This document shows, one piece after another, positions 9,707 to 23,131 of a stretch of 64,000 nt of DNA. Position numbers and translations under genes: made by a program. The notes under the pieces are model-generated. The model did no database searches. It was not told the DNA's origin and saw only the letters and a list, made by a program, of their open reading frames with translations. The stretch comes from Edolisoma coerulescens (taxonomy: Eukaryota; Chordata; Aves; Passeriformes; Campephagidae), in assembly GCA_013397115.1 (NCBI GenBank), contig VWZW01004608.1, positions 2,320,148 to 2,384,147 on the forward strand. The letters run 5' to 3'. Each line of letters opens with the position of its first letter. Positions within the stretch are counted from its first letter, which is position 1.

Positions 9707-12700
9707 CTGCATTAAAACAGCCACCTATGGGAAAAAAAAAACCAAAACAAAACCTAAAAACCACTTCATCATAATTACAGCCAAACCCCCACTTTTGTGA
9801 TGAGTAAAAAACCCCATAGATTTTCTAGTTAATAAAATTAATAATGATTGTTCTGAATACCTACTTCTTAATGCTCACAGTTAAGGAAAGACTTAAGATG
9901 GATTTCTGATGTCTTGCCTTCATTTGTTTCACCACGAAACAAGTGTTCTGAAAAAACATTAATTTCATCTAATCCACTACAAATTCAGTTTAACCTTCAA
10001 TCCTTCATTCTGTGACCTAAGTACTTACCAGTGCTCTATCTAAGCAGTCTTTAGTTTCCTAAAGCTATGTGGTAAAAGTCATCAACTCCACCCGCACTCC
10101 TTCAAAACCCTACCTGCTTCTGGGTGCAAGTTGTTATTTGGCAACATAGCGTAGCAAACTATGCTTTGGAAAGAAAAGACTTAAGCATTTTGGCCTTTAG
10201 GATACCACATAAACTGCATTCAATGGAACTGAAAGAAGGCCAACACTTTAACCTACGCGTTACAGAAATGTACCAACACATTTGTCACTCGTAGGTACAG
10301 CCAGAGGAATAACATGATGGTCAACGATGACAGAAGCATCAACCCTAGTACTCCAGTTATTTCAGAATAAACTGAAAACCACTCTAAGCAAACAGCACCT
10401 AAGCATCCATAAGCTTCACCACATGGAGTCAAAGTGGGCCACAAACTCCACAGGCTCCGCACAAAAGCTCCCACCTCCTCCTCCCCAAACAAAACAGGGT
10501 CCAGGGGCCACACCAATCTTCTGCCCTCTACCTGCAGAGCTGGGGCTGCTCCTGGCTCTGCACCATGCTCATGCTCAGTCCTGGTGGGCCCACGCTGCAC
10601 CGAGCCTGGACATCTGGCTCAACCTTCCCCCGATTCAGGGATCCTGTTGCATCATCTACACCAAGGCCACATTTGAAAACATGTAATCAGCTGTCACTCT
10701 AATCCAAGTAGCTGTCCTAGACCCCTATCACAAAACCTATAGTATCCCTAAGCCTCTGCAGTCCTATGCCATGATTTTGAAAACTACCAAAATCATTATG
10801 TTTAGAAATTATTAGAAAAACTGCTGTTATTTGAAATACAAATTATTTGGAGACAAGCACCAAAACACCCACACAGTTCTCATGGTCTATGCTAGGGAGA
10901 AAAAATTGGTATTATGCAGACAACCTTTTGCCTTCACTTAGTCCAGTATCTTCAAGTTCAGTGATTTGTGTCCAGATCCTCTTTGCCAAAGACTTAGTCA
11001 TTGTGCTCTATCCCGTCAAGTTTACAAGAAAATGGTCAGCAGAGAAATAAACAGGGAAAAAATTGCAAACACAGAAATATTTATTTCTATTCTATTAGAA
11101 TTTGGCAATACTTATCACCAAAGCTTAAAAGCAGACAAATGTTTTTGAGTGCTAATGTTGTACTGTAAGGGAAATCTCACAGCATAAAATAGACCATAAT
11201 ATATCAATTTAGCTGTAGCCACACATATTATATCCTCATATAGTAACTTCTTTCAGTGACAGGCTAGTATTTATCTGTCTTGTAAAAAGGCAAAAAAGAA
11301 TCCATCAGGGCAGATAAACTCATTTTCTTTCAAAGTCTGTGAACAGAATTATTCTAGGCTTCTTCCTCTCCACACACTCAGAAATATACCAATGTTAAAA
11401 TAAACACTGTCTGTACTTTGAACAACTACAAACTTGTTTTAAGTCAGCACTGAAAAAAAAAGTTTCCTTTTTTGTTTTACTCTAAACAAAAACACATCAT
11501 GAATTCAAAGCATGAAAACAAGAATATGAACAAAACCAGAAAAAGAATCTAAGTGAAACAATCACATGATCTAACCTTGACTGCTTTTATCCCAACATCC
11601 CCTTTTACCCATCTCAGGGATCATTATTTGTTGCAATCAATAAATAAGAGCATGCATTCTTTTTGAAGTGTGGAATGCTTTTTGATTTAGAAAAAGGAAA
11701 AACAAGTATGCTATGCCTTAACTTGAAAGGAATTTTAAAAATTTACCGATTATTTTTCTAAATTACAGTATACTGAAAAATCATGGGATTTGATTTACAG
11801 AATAATACAGCAGTGCTACTGTACAGACAAGTGTTGCACAGCACTTTCCAGCTGCAGGAAAATAATTTATGGACATCAAGTCCTTTTCCTACACTTTATT
11901 ATCTTAGATTTTTTTTTTTTTTAAGTATTTCAAGACAGAACAGGAATAAAACAGGACAAGCCATGAACCCTTATGAATGCTTATAGACCATTACTCCACA
12001 TCTTTGGTATTAGACCTCATAACTAAAATTAGAGAACTGACCAGAAAACTGATTTGGAATTTTTAATAGTGCACATTTGTGATCATTTAAAAACAAACAA
12101 AGAACACAGGACCACAACTCAGCTCGCTCAGATTCAGACACATAAAACCAGTACCAACATTCCTTTGATTGCTTTAGAAATGGGCCAAAATATCCCAAAC
12201 ACTATTTTTCTCTTCTTTGATGTAAGAGTCCATCAAGCAGAGGCAGCAGAATTAGAAACTTAGTATCCTCCTGACTTTCGAATGTCAAGTAACACAAATA
12301 ATCACTCATTACTACATCGTTCTCTGTCAGGCCGTTCAAAAAGGCTCCCATGTATCACTTATTAGAGACTGAGGCAGGAGGTGCAGCCCATAGCAGGGCT
12401 GACAGGCAGTGTCCCAATGAGTACAGCAGAACCCTAGAGATGCAAAGGAAAACACCACAAAACAGGCAACAGAAGCGATCAACATCTCCAAGTTGCAAAG
12501 TAAAATGGCTGGGTTTGGGAAGCATTATGTGACTCAAACACAGATTTTCTTTTTCTTCAGACTGTTTTCTTAGCACAAAACTTAGGATGTTTATCAGTCA
12601 AGGTCTACAACTTGGCCAGCAGAAAGAAACCAAAAATTCTCTCGTGCAGCAGTGCCTTGAAATGAAAAGTCATCCACAAAAGAACCTGAACCGGTGAAGT

Positions 12701-15700
12701 CAAGAAGTTACAGGTTATAAATCCTTGAATGCTGGCATGTCATTGTCCAGTTCCCTGCATGGAGCTGCACATCCATCCATGCAGAAAGAGATTATTTATT
12801 CTGGAAAAAAACTGCTAGGGAGAGGATATATGGAAAGACAGCTGGGAGCTGAGGTTACTGGTTGCTTTTTTTCTGCATCTTTGTGCATCCCAAACAACCC
12901 CCATGACAGCCTAAAATTCTCTGCCTAGGGCATAGAAAACAGTAGCTTACAATAAAAAAAAGAGTAAGAGAAAAACAAAGGGCCTTCCCCCACTCCGCTC
13001 CACCTGTTGGTTAACTTGTGTGCTATGACATACTCAACACAAACACAAAAAATTTAATACACAAATGCACAGAGCTACTGCATGTATTTTTATTCATACC
13101 TAAACTAGTTTCAATAAGTAGACCAGCAGATGCTTGCTTTGAAAAGTAACCTGTGTCTCTTGAGGGAAGCCTGCTTGGTCCTTCCCAGAGGAAGCTTATA
13201 ATATGACTTCATTTAGGAAAATTACTAGCCTATAATCCTTCCAAGCAAATCATCATCATATTTTGTTAGATTATATAAAGTTTCTAACACACCAAGACTG
13301 AGTTCTTTCTACATTCATGTGTTAGAGTGATCATCAAGCAAGTTTTCTTCCTAGAATCATTGTGCAAGAGAAAACTGCACTGAGATAATTGACAAATTAA
13401 CAGTTCTTATTAATACTGCCTCACTGACATGACACTGAATGAAGTGCAGATTTCAGTCCCAAGCTGAATGCAATTCAATTTGGTTAATTCTTTATCAGGC
13501 TTTTCTTGACACCTGCCCAGAGATGGTGCCATGGGGCACACGTCACTAGGGCAGGAGCACAACCTCTGCCCTACTTACTGTGCAGAAAGCTGTGGCCACT
13601 TGCCACAAACTTCGGTTTAAAAGGGGTTTCAAATATGATTGTAACTAATGTTTTGAAGGATGATAATGAAAAAAAAACAAGCAAACATGAGAGGCAAGAG
13701 TCTAGAAGGTCAAGATTATTTTGAATTCTGATCTTAGCTGATTAAGAAGAGGTCCCAAAATCAACAATGATACTTAATAAAACAATAAGTAATACATTCC
13801 AAAATGGACATCAAATGCAGCAAAACAAGCAGCAGAAATGGAAAAAGGGATGATAGCAGCTCTCTAATATTGGAGTCAACAATGTCGTACTGCCACAAAA
13901 GTGTAACTGTTTGTTGTGAACTGCACCAACAGGACTGCTGTGTATGGAAAAAAAAAGCAATTACTCTGCTCTGCCTAAATAAAAAATACCCTGCTATCTT
14001 GACTTTTAACTGAGACCCATGTGCAGTCTTTTTCTAAGTCTATCTTAATGCATAATCCCCAAATGGAAGAATCTAGATAAGAATTACATGACCTAAATAA
14101 ACCAACTAAGGGATAAAAGAATCAAGTCTGCTTTGCAAGGAACTGAGAAAGAGAGAAGTAAGGATCAGACACCTTTATCTCTTATCTTCAAGGTGTCATC
14201 TTAAAACTTTTTAGAAACATATTTAATTTTTAAAAAATACTATTATTTATAACAAATCTAAAATATATGTTACATCCATTATTATTTTAAATACATATTT
14301 TTAAAACTTTTTTTTTTCTAAAAAAATGCTGAGAAGAACTATTCTCAGTATTCCCTGGCTGCTGCTTACCTATTTGCAGTTACAATAATGAAGAAAAACA
14401 ACCTTCCAGTTACAAGGATAAACAAAAAATATAAAAGGAGGCTGTAAATCATCACGGAAGTCTGGAAAGAGAGACAGTTTTTCTCAGACAGTCTACAAGG
14501 TGTGAGCTAATGTCCCCTTCAATATTAAGCCCACATTTGTATACTATTATATGCAAATCTGTACCCAAGGTTATATAATATTAAAATCTGTGGCAGCCTG
14601 AGATGCTTTGCATTCAAATCAGGGAGAAATTTTTCCCCCAGATCAGGACTTAAGTGTTTGTATACTTTCTAGCAAGGTCAAATAATGTTATACCTGTTTT
14701 TGTATGTATCTGCTATTTGTTAACATGAATAGCATATACTGTACTAGATTTAAACAAGTATTCAAAATTACTTAGTATTGAAAAAAAATAAAGGAAAAGG
14801 CCTGAGCTTTTATTTTTATTTCCAAGACTTTAGTAGATTAGGATGTTGTCTTTTGTTTTGGGTTTGTTTTTTTTTTTTGCAGCACAAACTGCACTCCTCA
14901 ATGACTAGCAGATGCATTTTATTCCTGTCAGAGAACAGCAAAAAATCTCCCAAACAAACAAAAAAAATTAGCTTTTCATACCTGGTAAAATATAATCAAT
15001 GAAACAACATTGTGTTTAATCCAGCCTCTGTTGATAAGATATTTCAGTGTGCTGTGTTCAAGCAGTTCAGAGCAGTGCTGGTTTTTTTACTCAAAGTAAC
15101 ACAGTGAATTAGATATGTCAAGGACAGCATTAGCTATTCTTATGTGATTTCTGGTTTTAAACTAGTGGTTGTGCCAACCTGAATTATATGCCATGGACAA
15201 AACAGCAGAGACATTCAAAATCATTCAAGACTACTTTATTAAAATGCAGGATGCATCTTCTTATCCAGATGATTGCTTACTTTTCTGCTAGGCTACAAAT
15301 AGTTTTTCTAATATATTTACAAAATTAAATTAATTTGAAATTAGTGAAGGACACACATAGAAAAGAATTACATCTCTAAAAAAGTAAATAGTATAACTCA
15401 ATTTTATTGTATCATCATGCGCCATTTGTGTCTTCTGAAACAGGCTATGACCGCAATAGTTGCTCCCTACAGGCAGCACTCCTACATCCATACAAATTCT
15501 TTGATGTTCTGGCAGAACTCCACATAGGCAAAAGGTTTGAACATACAGAACAATTTAGAGACTCAGGAATACATATTTTCCTTTCTCCTTTGTGGCAAAT
15601 GGTACCATGAAGTAAAATTATTAATTTCTTATAAAATGGTAACACCCAAATTGTGTTCTTCCATATTAAGGTTCATCTTGGTATTCCAGACAACTGAATC

Positions 15701-16967
15701 AGACCCAAAGTGTTTGCTTATAAAAACAAGATTTTATTTTACTTCTATCAAATTATATCTACAACAAATAAATGTAGATAAATTTAGGAAATGAAACCCA
15801 ACATTATTCCAAAATTAAAAATAGGTAATTCAGCTACTGTTGCATATCCTATGTTGAGAATAGCACTCTGTGGTTTCACTTTTAGGAAAGGAAATACAAA
15901 TGAGAAGCAGCATTGTGCCTGAGTGTTTTGATACTTGATGTGCAAAACAAACCCTTCCCAAACGGCATGTCAAATCACTGATCAGGCAAGCTTTTGCTAG
16001 TGGCATCACGCCAGTATTTTCACCTTAGGCAACACACAAACTAGCCAGTCTCAAACACTGAAAAATTCTTCTGAATCCCAAGAAGCTGAGATAAAAGTAC
16101 TGAGGCATTTATTCTTCCCACAGAGAACGAAACTCAACCCACATTCCTTTTGCAATTAAAACAACAAAGCCAAACCAATCCAAGAAAAAAACAAGCAACA
16201 CAACTAATCAACGACAAAAAAAAATAATTTAGTCTTATAAGTACTCAGTCCATACTTTGAAGACTCTTCCCAGTCATTACACAAAATTTACTGGTCCATA
16301 CAGTTAAGAATGTGATTTATGTTCCCTAAAAACCACACTATTTATATGTGATAAAGTAAATCGTACCATTGCTGCTGACATACCTATTCAAGAGAATCTT
16401 AGCTCTGTGTTTCATGGGGTTGGATAATATCACATATTGGAGATCAGATAGATAAAGTCCTCAAGGACAAATTGCTGAACCTCATTCACCAACTTACTTC
16501 TCCACTTCATCACAGCAAACTACATAAATCTCACAATAAGGATTTAAGAGAATGAGGTACCTCAAACTATTTTGTAAATAAAACACTTCTGTAATTACCA
16601 CCTGTTCAAAACTAATTATTTGTTTTCTGTTATACTTTTAAGAAACAAATTATGACCTTGATTTCCTAAGACAGCAAAGTCTGTCCAGTTTTTCCACAAC
16701 AGGAAGTAAATAAAGCTTTGAAACACATTTATCTGTGGGATCACCAGGTATCACTTTGAGGCATTGCTAGAACCTAGTAGATGTTTCAGATATACAAGAA
16801 CTTTCACATCTTTATTTCAATAAAAAATACCAAGCCTCTTACTAGAACATTGCATCACTATCAACAATATTATCCTGCCCTATAGAGCAATTCTCAACAG
16901 AACTACCATACCAAAGGATACATGCCTCAAGAACAATAAATGTACACGTAATTACAGTGACTTCCTA

Positions 16968-17400
16968 GAAACACAGCATGGGTAAGGTTGGAAAGGACCA
17001 CAGTGAGTCATCTGGTCCACCCTCCCTGCTGGGTCATCGCAGAGCACACGGCACAGGATTGTGTCCAGATGGTTCTTGAGTATCTCCAGTGAGGGAGACT
17101 CCACAGCCTCTCTGGGCAATCTGTTCCAGCGCACAGTCACAGCACAGTAAAGAAGTTCTTCCTTAGAAAACTCTGTTTAGGTGGAACTTCCCATGCATCA
17201 GTTGCTGCCTGTTGCCTTGTGTCCCTATTGCTCAGCCCCACCAAGCAGAGCCTGGCTGCATCCTCTTGACATCCTTCCTTCAGATACTGACAAACATCGA
17301 TGAGGTCCTCTCTCAGTCATCTCTTCTCAAGGCTGAACAGGCCTTGAGAAAGGCTCTTTCAAGGAAAGGCTCAGCCTTTCCTTGAAAGAAATACTCCATG
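16968..17400 (-). mobile_element. CR1 LINE fragment, minus orientation
   Basis: Read on the plus strand it is the reverse complement of the CR1 3' region: GGTTGGAAAGGACCACAGTG, then the GAGACTCCACAGCCTCTCTG segment and a GTTCCAGCGCACAGTCAC stretch, running on to CTGAACAGGCC. The 3' end of the element is at the left. The right part contains an inverted local duplication that forms a perfect hairpin (17355-17389) and is absent from normal CR1. It is in the same direction as FAM3C in intron 1. Confidence 0.92.
17355..17389. repeat. Perfect 35-bp hairpin (17-bp arms, 1-bp loop)
   Basis: The left arm TCTTTCAAGGAAAGGCT is followed by one C and then by its exact reverse complement. The right arm is the ordinary CR1 sequence (AGCCTTTCCTTGAAAG). 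The left arm together with a CCTTGAGAAAGGC stretch just before it looks like a locally templated inverted copy. Hairpins like this can come from template switching during replication. Confidence 0.95.
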
Positions 17401-19929
17401 CCTTGACTATCACTGCTGGACCTGCTCCATGTCTCTCATGTACCGAGGACTTGGATAGAATCACATACGACCACCACATAAATTTACTTGTTGGTATGGT
17501 TACAGAACATCATTTTACACTGAGGCCCATTTTAAATAAATGTATCAAGCAAGCAAGGAGAAAAGGAGCATTACAAATACTTCATCTATAGTTCCAGGTT
17601 TATTGCAGGAAAACCAATTGGCTCCTCCACACTATTCTTCTCCCCAACCACTATAAGACTCTAGATAGTAGATTCAAGAGGTCAGAATGAGATGATCACC
17701 CTTTGAATGAGATTCATCTACTGCACAGACCACCACACCAACCTCATCCCAGGGATGCATACCAAGACAACAAACATGGCAAGCTATGGAGTTTGGATAT
17801 ACTTTGCAAAGCAGAGAGGATTAAGACTACTAATAGTAATAAGGGACATCTCCACACACCATCGGAAATAAAACCAGATCTATACTACCTACCAAGCATT
17901 TAAGCTTCTTTAACAAAAGCTCGGCATGATCTGAGGCTGCATGTTGGAGAGGAGTTTTAACCTTTTCTCAGTAGCAAGCTGATTTCACCAGGAAGCTGGG
18001 GGAAAGTACTCCTCAGTGACAGTCACTGCTCACAGCACTGCTGGTATCTCTAGTTCCTCTTGTTCTAAGGGACACTGAAATCCATGCCCCACTGCAGTGC
18101 CCCGTGTCATCTACTCATCTCCCATGTGAGGCAGCATTTGGATAGGCTTTGGCCCTTTGCAGGACTAAAAGAGCATGTCACTGGCCGAGCAGAGAAAGCA
18201 CTGCACATCAACTCTGGGAAGAAGGGCAGCAGCAGGCTCAACACACAGAAGGGCCATGCTGTGCCTATAGGATACTGCTAATGGGATCACACTGCAGAGA
18301 TGAGACTGTTGCTGGTGCCTGATAACCTCCATGTGCATGAGGTTCCCAGAACCAAAAGTGCTTCTGTGGTACAGGCAAGTCATTGCTACTGGTCCATATT
18401 AGCACTGGACAGGCCATCATTTGTGAGCGGTGAGGTGAAAGATGCTTGAAAATGGAGAGGATGTCAGTCAGTGACATGATTCTTAACAGCTCTAGAGTGA
18501 TTCACTTCTTACTGAAGATGCACAGGACAGCCCCAAAACCTGTAGTTTCTAGACTGGTTTCTGAGCACGAAGATATCAAAACAAAGATCCACAACCTACA
18601 TCTTGACTAGGTGCAATCTTACAGCAACCACTACCAAAACTATAAGCCATATCTAAGAGAAATAATTTCACAGAAAAAAAAAAAAATCTAGAGACAATGT
18701 ATTCTTTTTATATATTATATATTTACATAATTTGTACATTTTAATATTTAGTTAACAACTGGTATACATCCACTAACTAAAATCCAACACAGACATTTTC
18801 TATCCTTTGAGATGTTATAATCTAAGCATCATCGTGGGTGGGGAAATCTAAAGTTATGCTGCATAGGAATTTACTGTATGTCATTACCTATGTAGAAATT
18901 TGCCACATTAGGAACATACAAACTCCTTTGAGGAACAGCAACCCTCAGTGACAGAAAGGTGCTTATTACAGTGAGCTTACCATTGAGACCCTATGCACAG
19001 CTGACACAAAGATGCTGATATGCAACCACTGCATACTCCAACAACTCCTGATGCGATCCCCTCTGCATCATGTTGTCCCTAAGAGAAATTCCCTAATTGT
19101 TACGGGAACTCCTTTACTAAACTTCTGCCTGAATCGACTCAAATGCAGTTCCAAAACCATTCATGTGTCACTGGTATTCAGCTGACCAGCAAGCACATGA
19201 GCAGCCATGGCAGTTCCATCAACCACCTCCCCTAGAAGGTACTAGAGTATCAAGGCTGATCCAAAAGCAGAATTGTCTGTGAGCAGGTCAGTGGCCTTCT
19301 AGCAGCAGCAATACTAGCAAATACCAGCTTAAACATTTGTGAAATGATGACTCAACTAACTGGTGATACCACAACGGATCAAAATAAAAAACAAAATAAA
19401 AATCTTTGCTACTAGGAGATGGTTACTTTCTCCTCAGACAAAAGACAACCGGGGAGAGGGTGGGAGAAGGGAAGGAAGCCAGCCAGCCACAAGAAAGTGA
19501 GTCTTATGAATGGGGGGGAGACTGTCATGCATTTCTAGCACGTGTTTGTACACATAAACACATTGTGCAACTTTCTGCCACTAATACTGACGTAACAGTC
19601 ACATCAAATGCAGGGCAGAGTTTACTCCAGCAGCTCCCTCTGTCTCTCTCTGTCCCTCTTCCAAAGTATCTCCTCTCTTCCACAAAGTCTGTTCCACATT
19701 CTCTTGGCACTGAGGATATGTGAGGCCAAGGCTGGAAAATGCTAAGGTGCAGCTCAGTCTGCAAATGAAGATACAAACTATTTTTACATTATAAAAATAT
19801 GGTACTGTATATGGGGAGCAAAAATAGTTGAACAATTCCAAAAGAGTAACTACTGTTAGTGCCCTGTGAAAACTTTAGTGTGATTGAATTTCAGGAACCC
19901 TGGGGGAAATACCATTTAATATAATCATC

Positions 19930-20160
19930 CACCATTTATTATCGACATAAATGAACTACTGAAAAAGGATAAGATTTTTACATTTGTGGATAACACCGAA
20001 ACACAAGCAGATGGAAACAAATTACAGGGTGGAATTAGAGCTACAAATTACCCAGAAAAATATTTATTTATTTTACCAAAAAAATTCCTAAAGTCCTCTC
20101 AGGATGCATATACCCTTAACAAAAGTATGAGGAGGCTATGCTTGGATTCATGGTTAGACA
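19930..20160 (+). mobile_element. Possible old CR1 reverse-transcriptase relic
   Basis: The plus strand reads DINELLKKDKIFTFVDNTET and further residues around 19944-20010. This resembles the CR1/LINE stretch INDL...FADDTK with the catalytic FADD box changed to FVDN. No CR1 3' end is visible nearby and divergence is high. It could be chance. Confidence 0.35.
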
Positions 20161-21100
20161 GAGAATTTTAGATGATGAAGCAGGAAGCCAGGAGCACCTA
20201 TTTATAGGTTACAGATGCTTAAGCTAAGAAATGCTAAGAAACGAGATTTCAGGCAGCAACACCAGTTTAAAGCTACTTCCTCATCACACTTCCATCGCGT
20301 TCTCACGTCACGACCTCAGGTCTACACTATTAGGAAGCATGAAAATTGATGAGATAGGTGAGCTCACCTGCCAGGCTGCTCCAGCCCACGTGATTTTGCT
20401 CACTAAGGAAACTTAACGTAGTAAGAGAATATAATTTATGACAGATTAGAGGACAACTTTCAAGAGTGTTGAGATGCCAAGTGCAGCAGCATCAGGCTGC
20501 TAGTTTTGCTCACCCATGTCATGGTCTCACTGCAAGACTATCAGATTTCTGACATTAATGAAAATTACATTTTTCCTATGAATTTACGTACAATCTTGGT
20601 TTCAGACCAATGTGAGTCTTCTCAGACAGATCCTTCTAAACTGCAAAACAATTACAGTAATTCCAGTACTGCTGACAGCAAAACAATTGTCACAGGGCTA
20701 TGCAGCTGGCTGGCCACTGGCAGGTAAAAACATGGAGGTTTACAAAAATTATGCCTCAAGTCCTACACAGTCCCAGCAAATTTTCGTGAAAAACTCAGAA
20801 CTGAACATACACATCACTTACATAGTGACTCATGGACATACTGATTACCGATATAAGTAGAAAGACCTGGCAGCCATCACACTCACATGTCAATCCCGTG
20901 ACTTGACTGGAACTACAGGTTTAAAAACCAGAACCTAAGTTCTATTTGAATAACAATTTCTCTTTGATCAATCTAAATCTTTAAGAACAAGTTCTCTGTG
21001 TCTGCTGTGCATTCATTTTATGGACGCCTAATCTTTAGGCTACAAAATAATCTGTAAGCAGACAGGTATGCATAGTACCAATCCATCTTATGATCTTATT

Positions 21101-21116
21101 AAAAAAAAAAAAAAAA
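21101..21116 (+). repeat. Poly-A tract (16 A)
   Basis: An uninterrupted run of 16 A in FAM3C intron 1. I see no retroposed gene sequence before it, so it is treated as a simple repeat. Confidence 0.9.
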
Positions 21117-21267
21117 TCCGTTTCCCGTATGTTAGTATTTTCTCCCAAAACCTGAAAACTAAACATTCAGGAATTCACTTTTAAAATATTAATTTTCCAA
21201 ACTTCCACTAAATTTTAAACCCTCTCTGCATTATCCGTGTCTTCTTAAAGCACTAAGAGTTCTCATT

Positions 21268-21547
21268 AAACGTGGGTGGTCACTGGATGGCCGCACTCAA
21301 AGAGTTGTGGTCAGTGGCCCAATGTCCAAGGCACTAGGGCAGTGACAAGTGGTGTGCCCCAGACGTTGGTGCTGGGATGGTGATTAGACACTGACACAGG
21401 TTTGCCAGAGAGGTGGCAGGTAACCCATCCCTGGAAGCACTCAAGGCCAGGTCCGGATGGGGTTTTAAACAACCTGGTCTAGTGGAAGACGGCAAGGGGG
21501 CTGGAAATAGGTTGTCTTCCAACCCAAACCATTCTACGATTCTACGT
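21268..21547 (+). mobile_element. CR1 LINE fragment with internal deletion
   Basis: The left part (a GGTGGTCACTGGATGGCCGC stretch, AAAGAGTTGTGGTCAGTGGC) is from the CR1 ORF2 reverse-transcriptase region. It is joined, at about 21390, to the CR1 3' region (AGGTTTGCCAGAGAGGTGGC, CCTGGAAGCACTCAAGGCCAGG) and ends CCATTCTACGATTCTACGTA. The middle of the element is missing. It is antisense to FAM3C in intron 1. Confidence 0.9.
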
Positions 21548-22169
21548 AGAGCACATGTACCCTGGAGCACTCGGGCTGCACTTAGAGAGGCTGGGTAGGA
21601 ACTTGTGGTTCTGTGAAGCAACTATTATTATCTATTTACTCTGCACTCTTACTGGGTGAAATGGTCAGGACTTTTGCGAAGAGATGGAAGCAGGTGCATG
21701 CAACAAACGGGCGCTTCCTCCATCCTGAAGTGATTAGATGTTATTACATGACAAGAGCAAGCTATTAGCTTGTGAAGAGCCTACCTGCAGGCTTAAAGCC
21801 AGTCACAAAACTTGTTTTGCCACACAAACAACTATGCAAATCAACAATTGAAAAAGATTTCTTCATACTTGAAAGAAACCCTGGGGGAAAATATGTGCTA
21901 ATGAAGACACTCATACCTTGAGAAGTTTCGAAAGCTTTAAAAAAAAGAAAATAACGCGACTGTTGTACAGTCATTAACTAGCCATTTCTGGTGCGCGATT
22001 GTGGTTTTGATTCCTTTTCTAAACAAACCCCCAATTAGTATTAAATAAATAGTTCGTTAAAAGAGAGGAGCAGACAGCTGGGTTCACCAGCAAAGAGCCA
22101 CCACAGGCTCCAAGCCTGTGCGGCATTATAGGCCACGCAGAATATTAAAAATACTTGGTATATGCTCCA

Positions 22170-22223
22170 AGTAATAACTCCAAAATAACTCCAATATAGC
22201 AATAACTCCAAGTCCGGAGTTAT
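22170..22223. repeat. Short AATAACTCC repeat with 8-bp hairpin
   Basis: The word AATAACTCCAA recurs three times in about 40 bp. The last copy pairs with an inverted copy: ATAACTCC, a 6-bp spacer, then GGAGTTAT. It sits about 350 bp inside FAM3C intron 1 from the CpG island. No factor-binding site is claimed. Confidence 0.75.
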
Positions 22224-22736
22224 CAAGTTGTCATTTAATCTCTTTTAAATATGAGAAAAATGGGAAGATAAACAAGTCAGGTGAGTTACACAGCCCCTTA
22301 GTGGCTCAAGCAAGCACGTGGCTTAACATATGGTAGCATTTACTTAAGAGGAAAAAAACCATAAATATAATTTCTGTATTTTTTCCTACTTCAGCAACTC
22401 AGAGGCCAGTAACCAAAGGCACACAGGCTGCTTCGACAAGTATCTCCCTGCAAACAGCACATTCAACTTCCTTAGGAGTTCACGGCTGCTCTCCGTAACG
22501 ACGCATTTAGCGTTTTAGTTAAAAGGGGGCTGAGCCCTATAACCCATCTGCCGACAGTGCCGCGACCCCGTACTCCACCGAGAAAGCCAAGGGAGCACCA
22601 CCACCGAGCAGCAGCACCATGTCGTTTTCACCGAGCTGACTTTGTTTCAGCAGGAAGGGGCTGCCACGCTGCCAGCGTTTCACTCATTTCCCTGGACCAG
22701 GGCGTCCTGCCGGCCCGACCGCCGCCACCCGGAGCC

Positions 22737-22751
22737 TCCTCCTCCTCCTCC
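22737..22751. repeat. (CCT)n run in CpG island
   Basis: A short perfect trinucleotide run of CCT in the promoter island, followed by GCGCGGCC. Polypurine/polypyrimidine runs like this are common in GC-rich promoters. Confidence 0.8.
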
Positions 22752-23130
22752 TGCGCGGCCACCGCCGGCAGCTGCGGGCGCTCGCTCCCTGCCCCACCGC
22801 CGCCTCCAGGCTGGCCCTGAGCCCCTCGCCGGGCCGGGACGGCGGCGGAGCGGAGGACGGGAGAGAGGGAGACCCCCGCCCAGCGCACCGCCCGGCTCTG
22901 ACCCGCGGCCCCGGCCCGCCTCCCCCCGCCCGAGGCGGGAGGCGATGGGGGGAAGGGCCAGGCGGCCCGGGGAAGGGGCACCGCTGGGGAAAGCCAGCAG
23001 CGGAGGCAGGGGCTGGCGGCCAGCGGCTGCCCCGCGCAGAGGAGAGCGATGCCCACCCGGGCGGCGGAGCCAGCGGCGGGATGCCCGGCGGGAAACGGGC
23101 AGGGGCCGCCCCCCGCGCAGCCCCGCGGAG

Positions 23131-23131
23131 N
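23131..23131. other. Ambiguous base (N)
   Basis: The only N in the window, inside the GC-rich island between CCGCGGAG and GTCCGCGG. It marks a base-call or assembly uncertainty, and local order in the GC-rich block may be less reliable. Confidence 0.99.

Larger units (their letters stand above)
9707..22550 (-). other. FAM3C: FAM3C intron 1 (about 13 kb)
   Basis: This is the large first intron between the CpG-island promoter and the start-codon exon, which is typical of genes with an untranslated first exon. Recognised contents are a CR1 at 16968-17400 (minus), a possible CR1 RT relic at 19930-20160, a rearranged CR1 at 21268-21547 (plus), homopolymer runs (for example T at 11910-11922, A at 18674-18686 and 21101-21116), and a small repeat/hairpin at 22170-22223. 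A GC-richer patch at 10450-10680 carries a 115-codon minus-strand frame that I do not recognise. Elsewhere I see only AT-rich intronic sequence. Confidence 0.75.

Noticed and set aside
10253..10600. 115-codon minus-strand frame in FAM3C intron 1
   Set aside because: It has a hydrophobic end that might look like a membrane segment, but no homology I recognise and no splice evidence. An overlapping 119-codon plus-strand frame covers the same GC-richer DNA, so it is probably chance.
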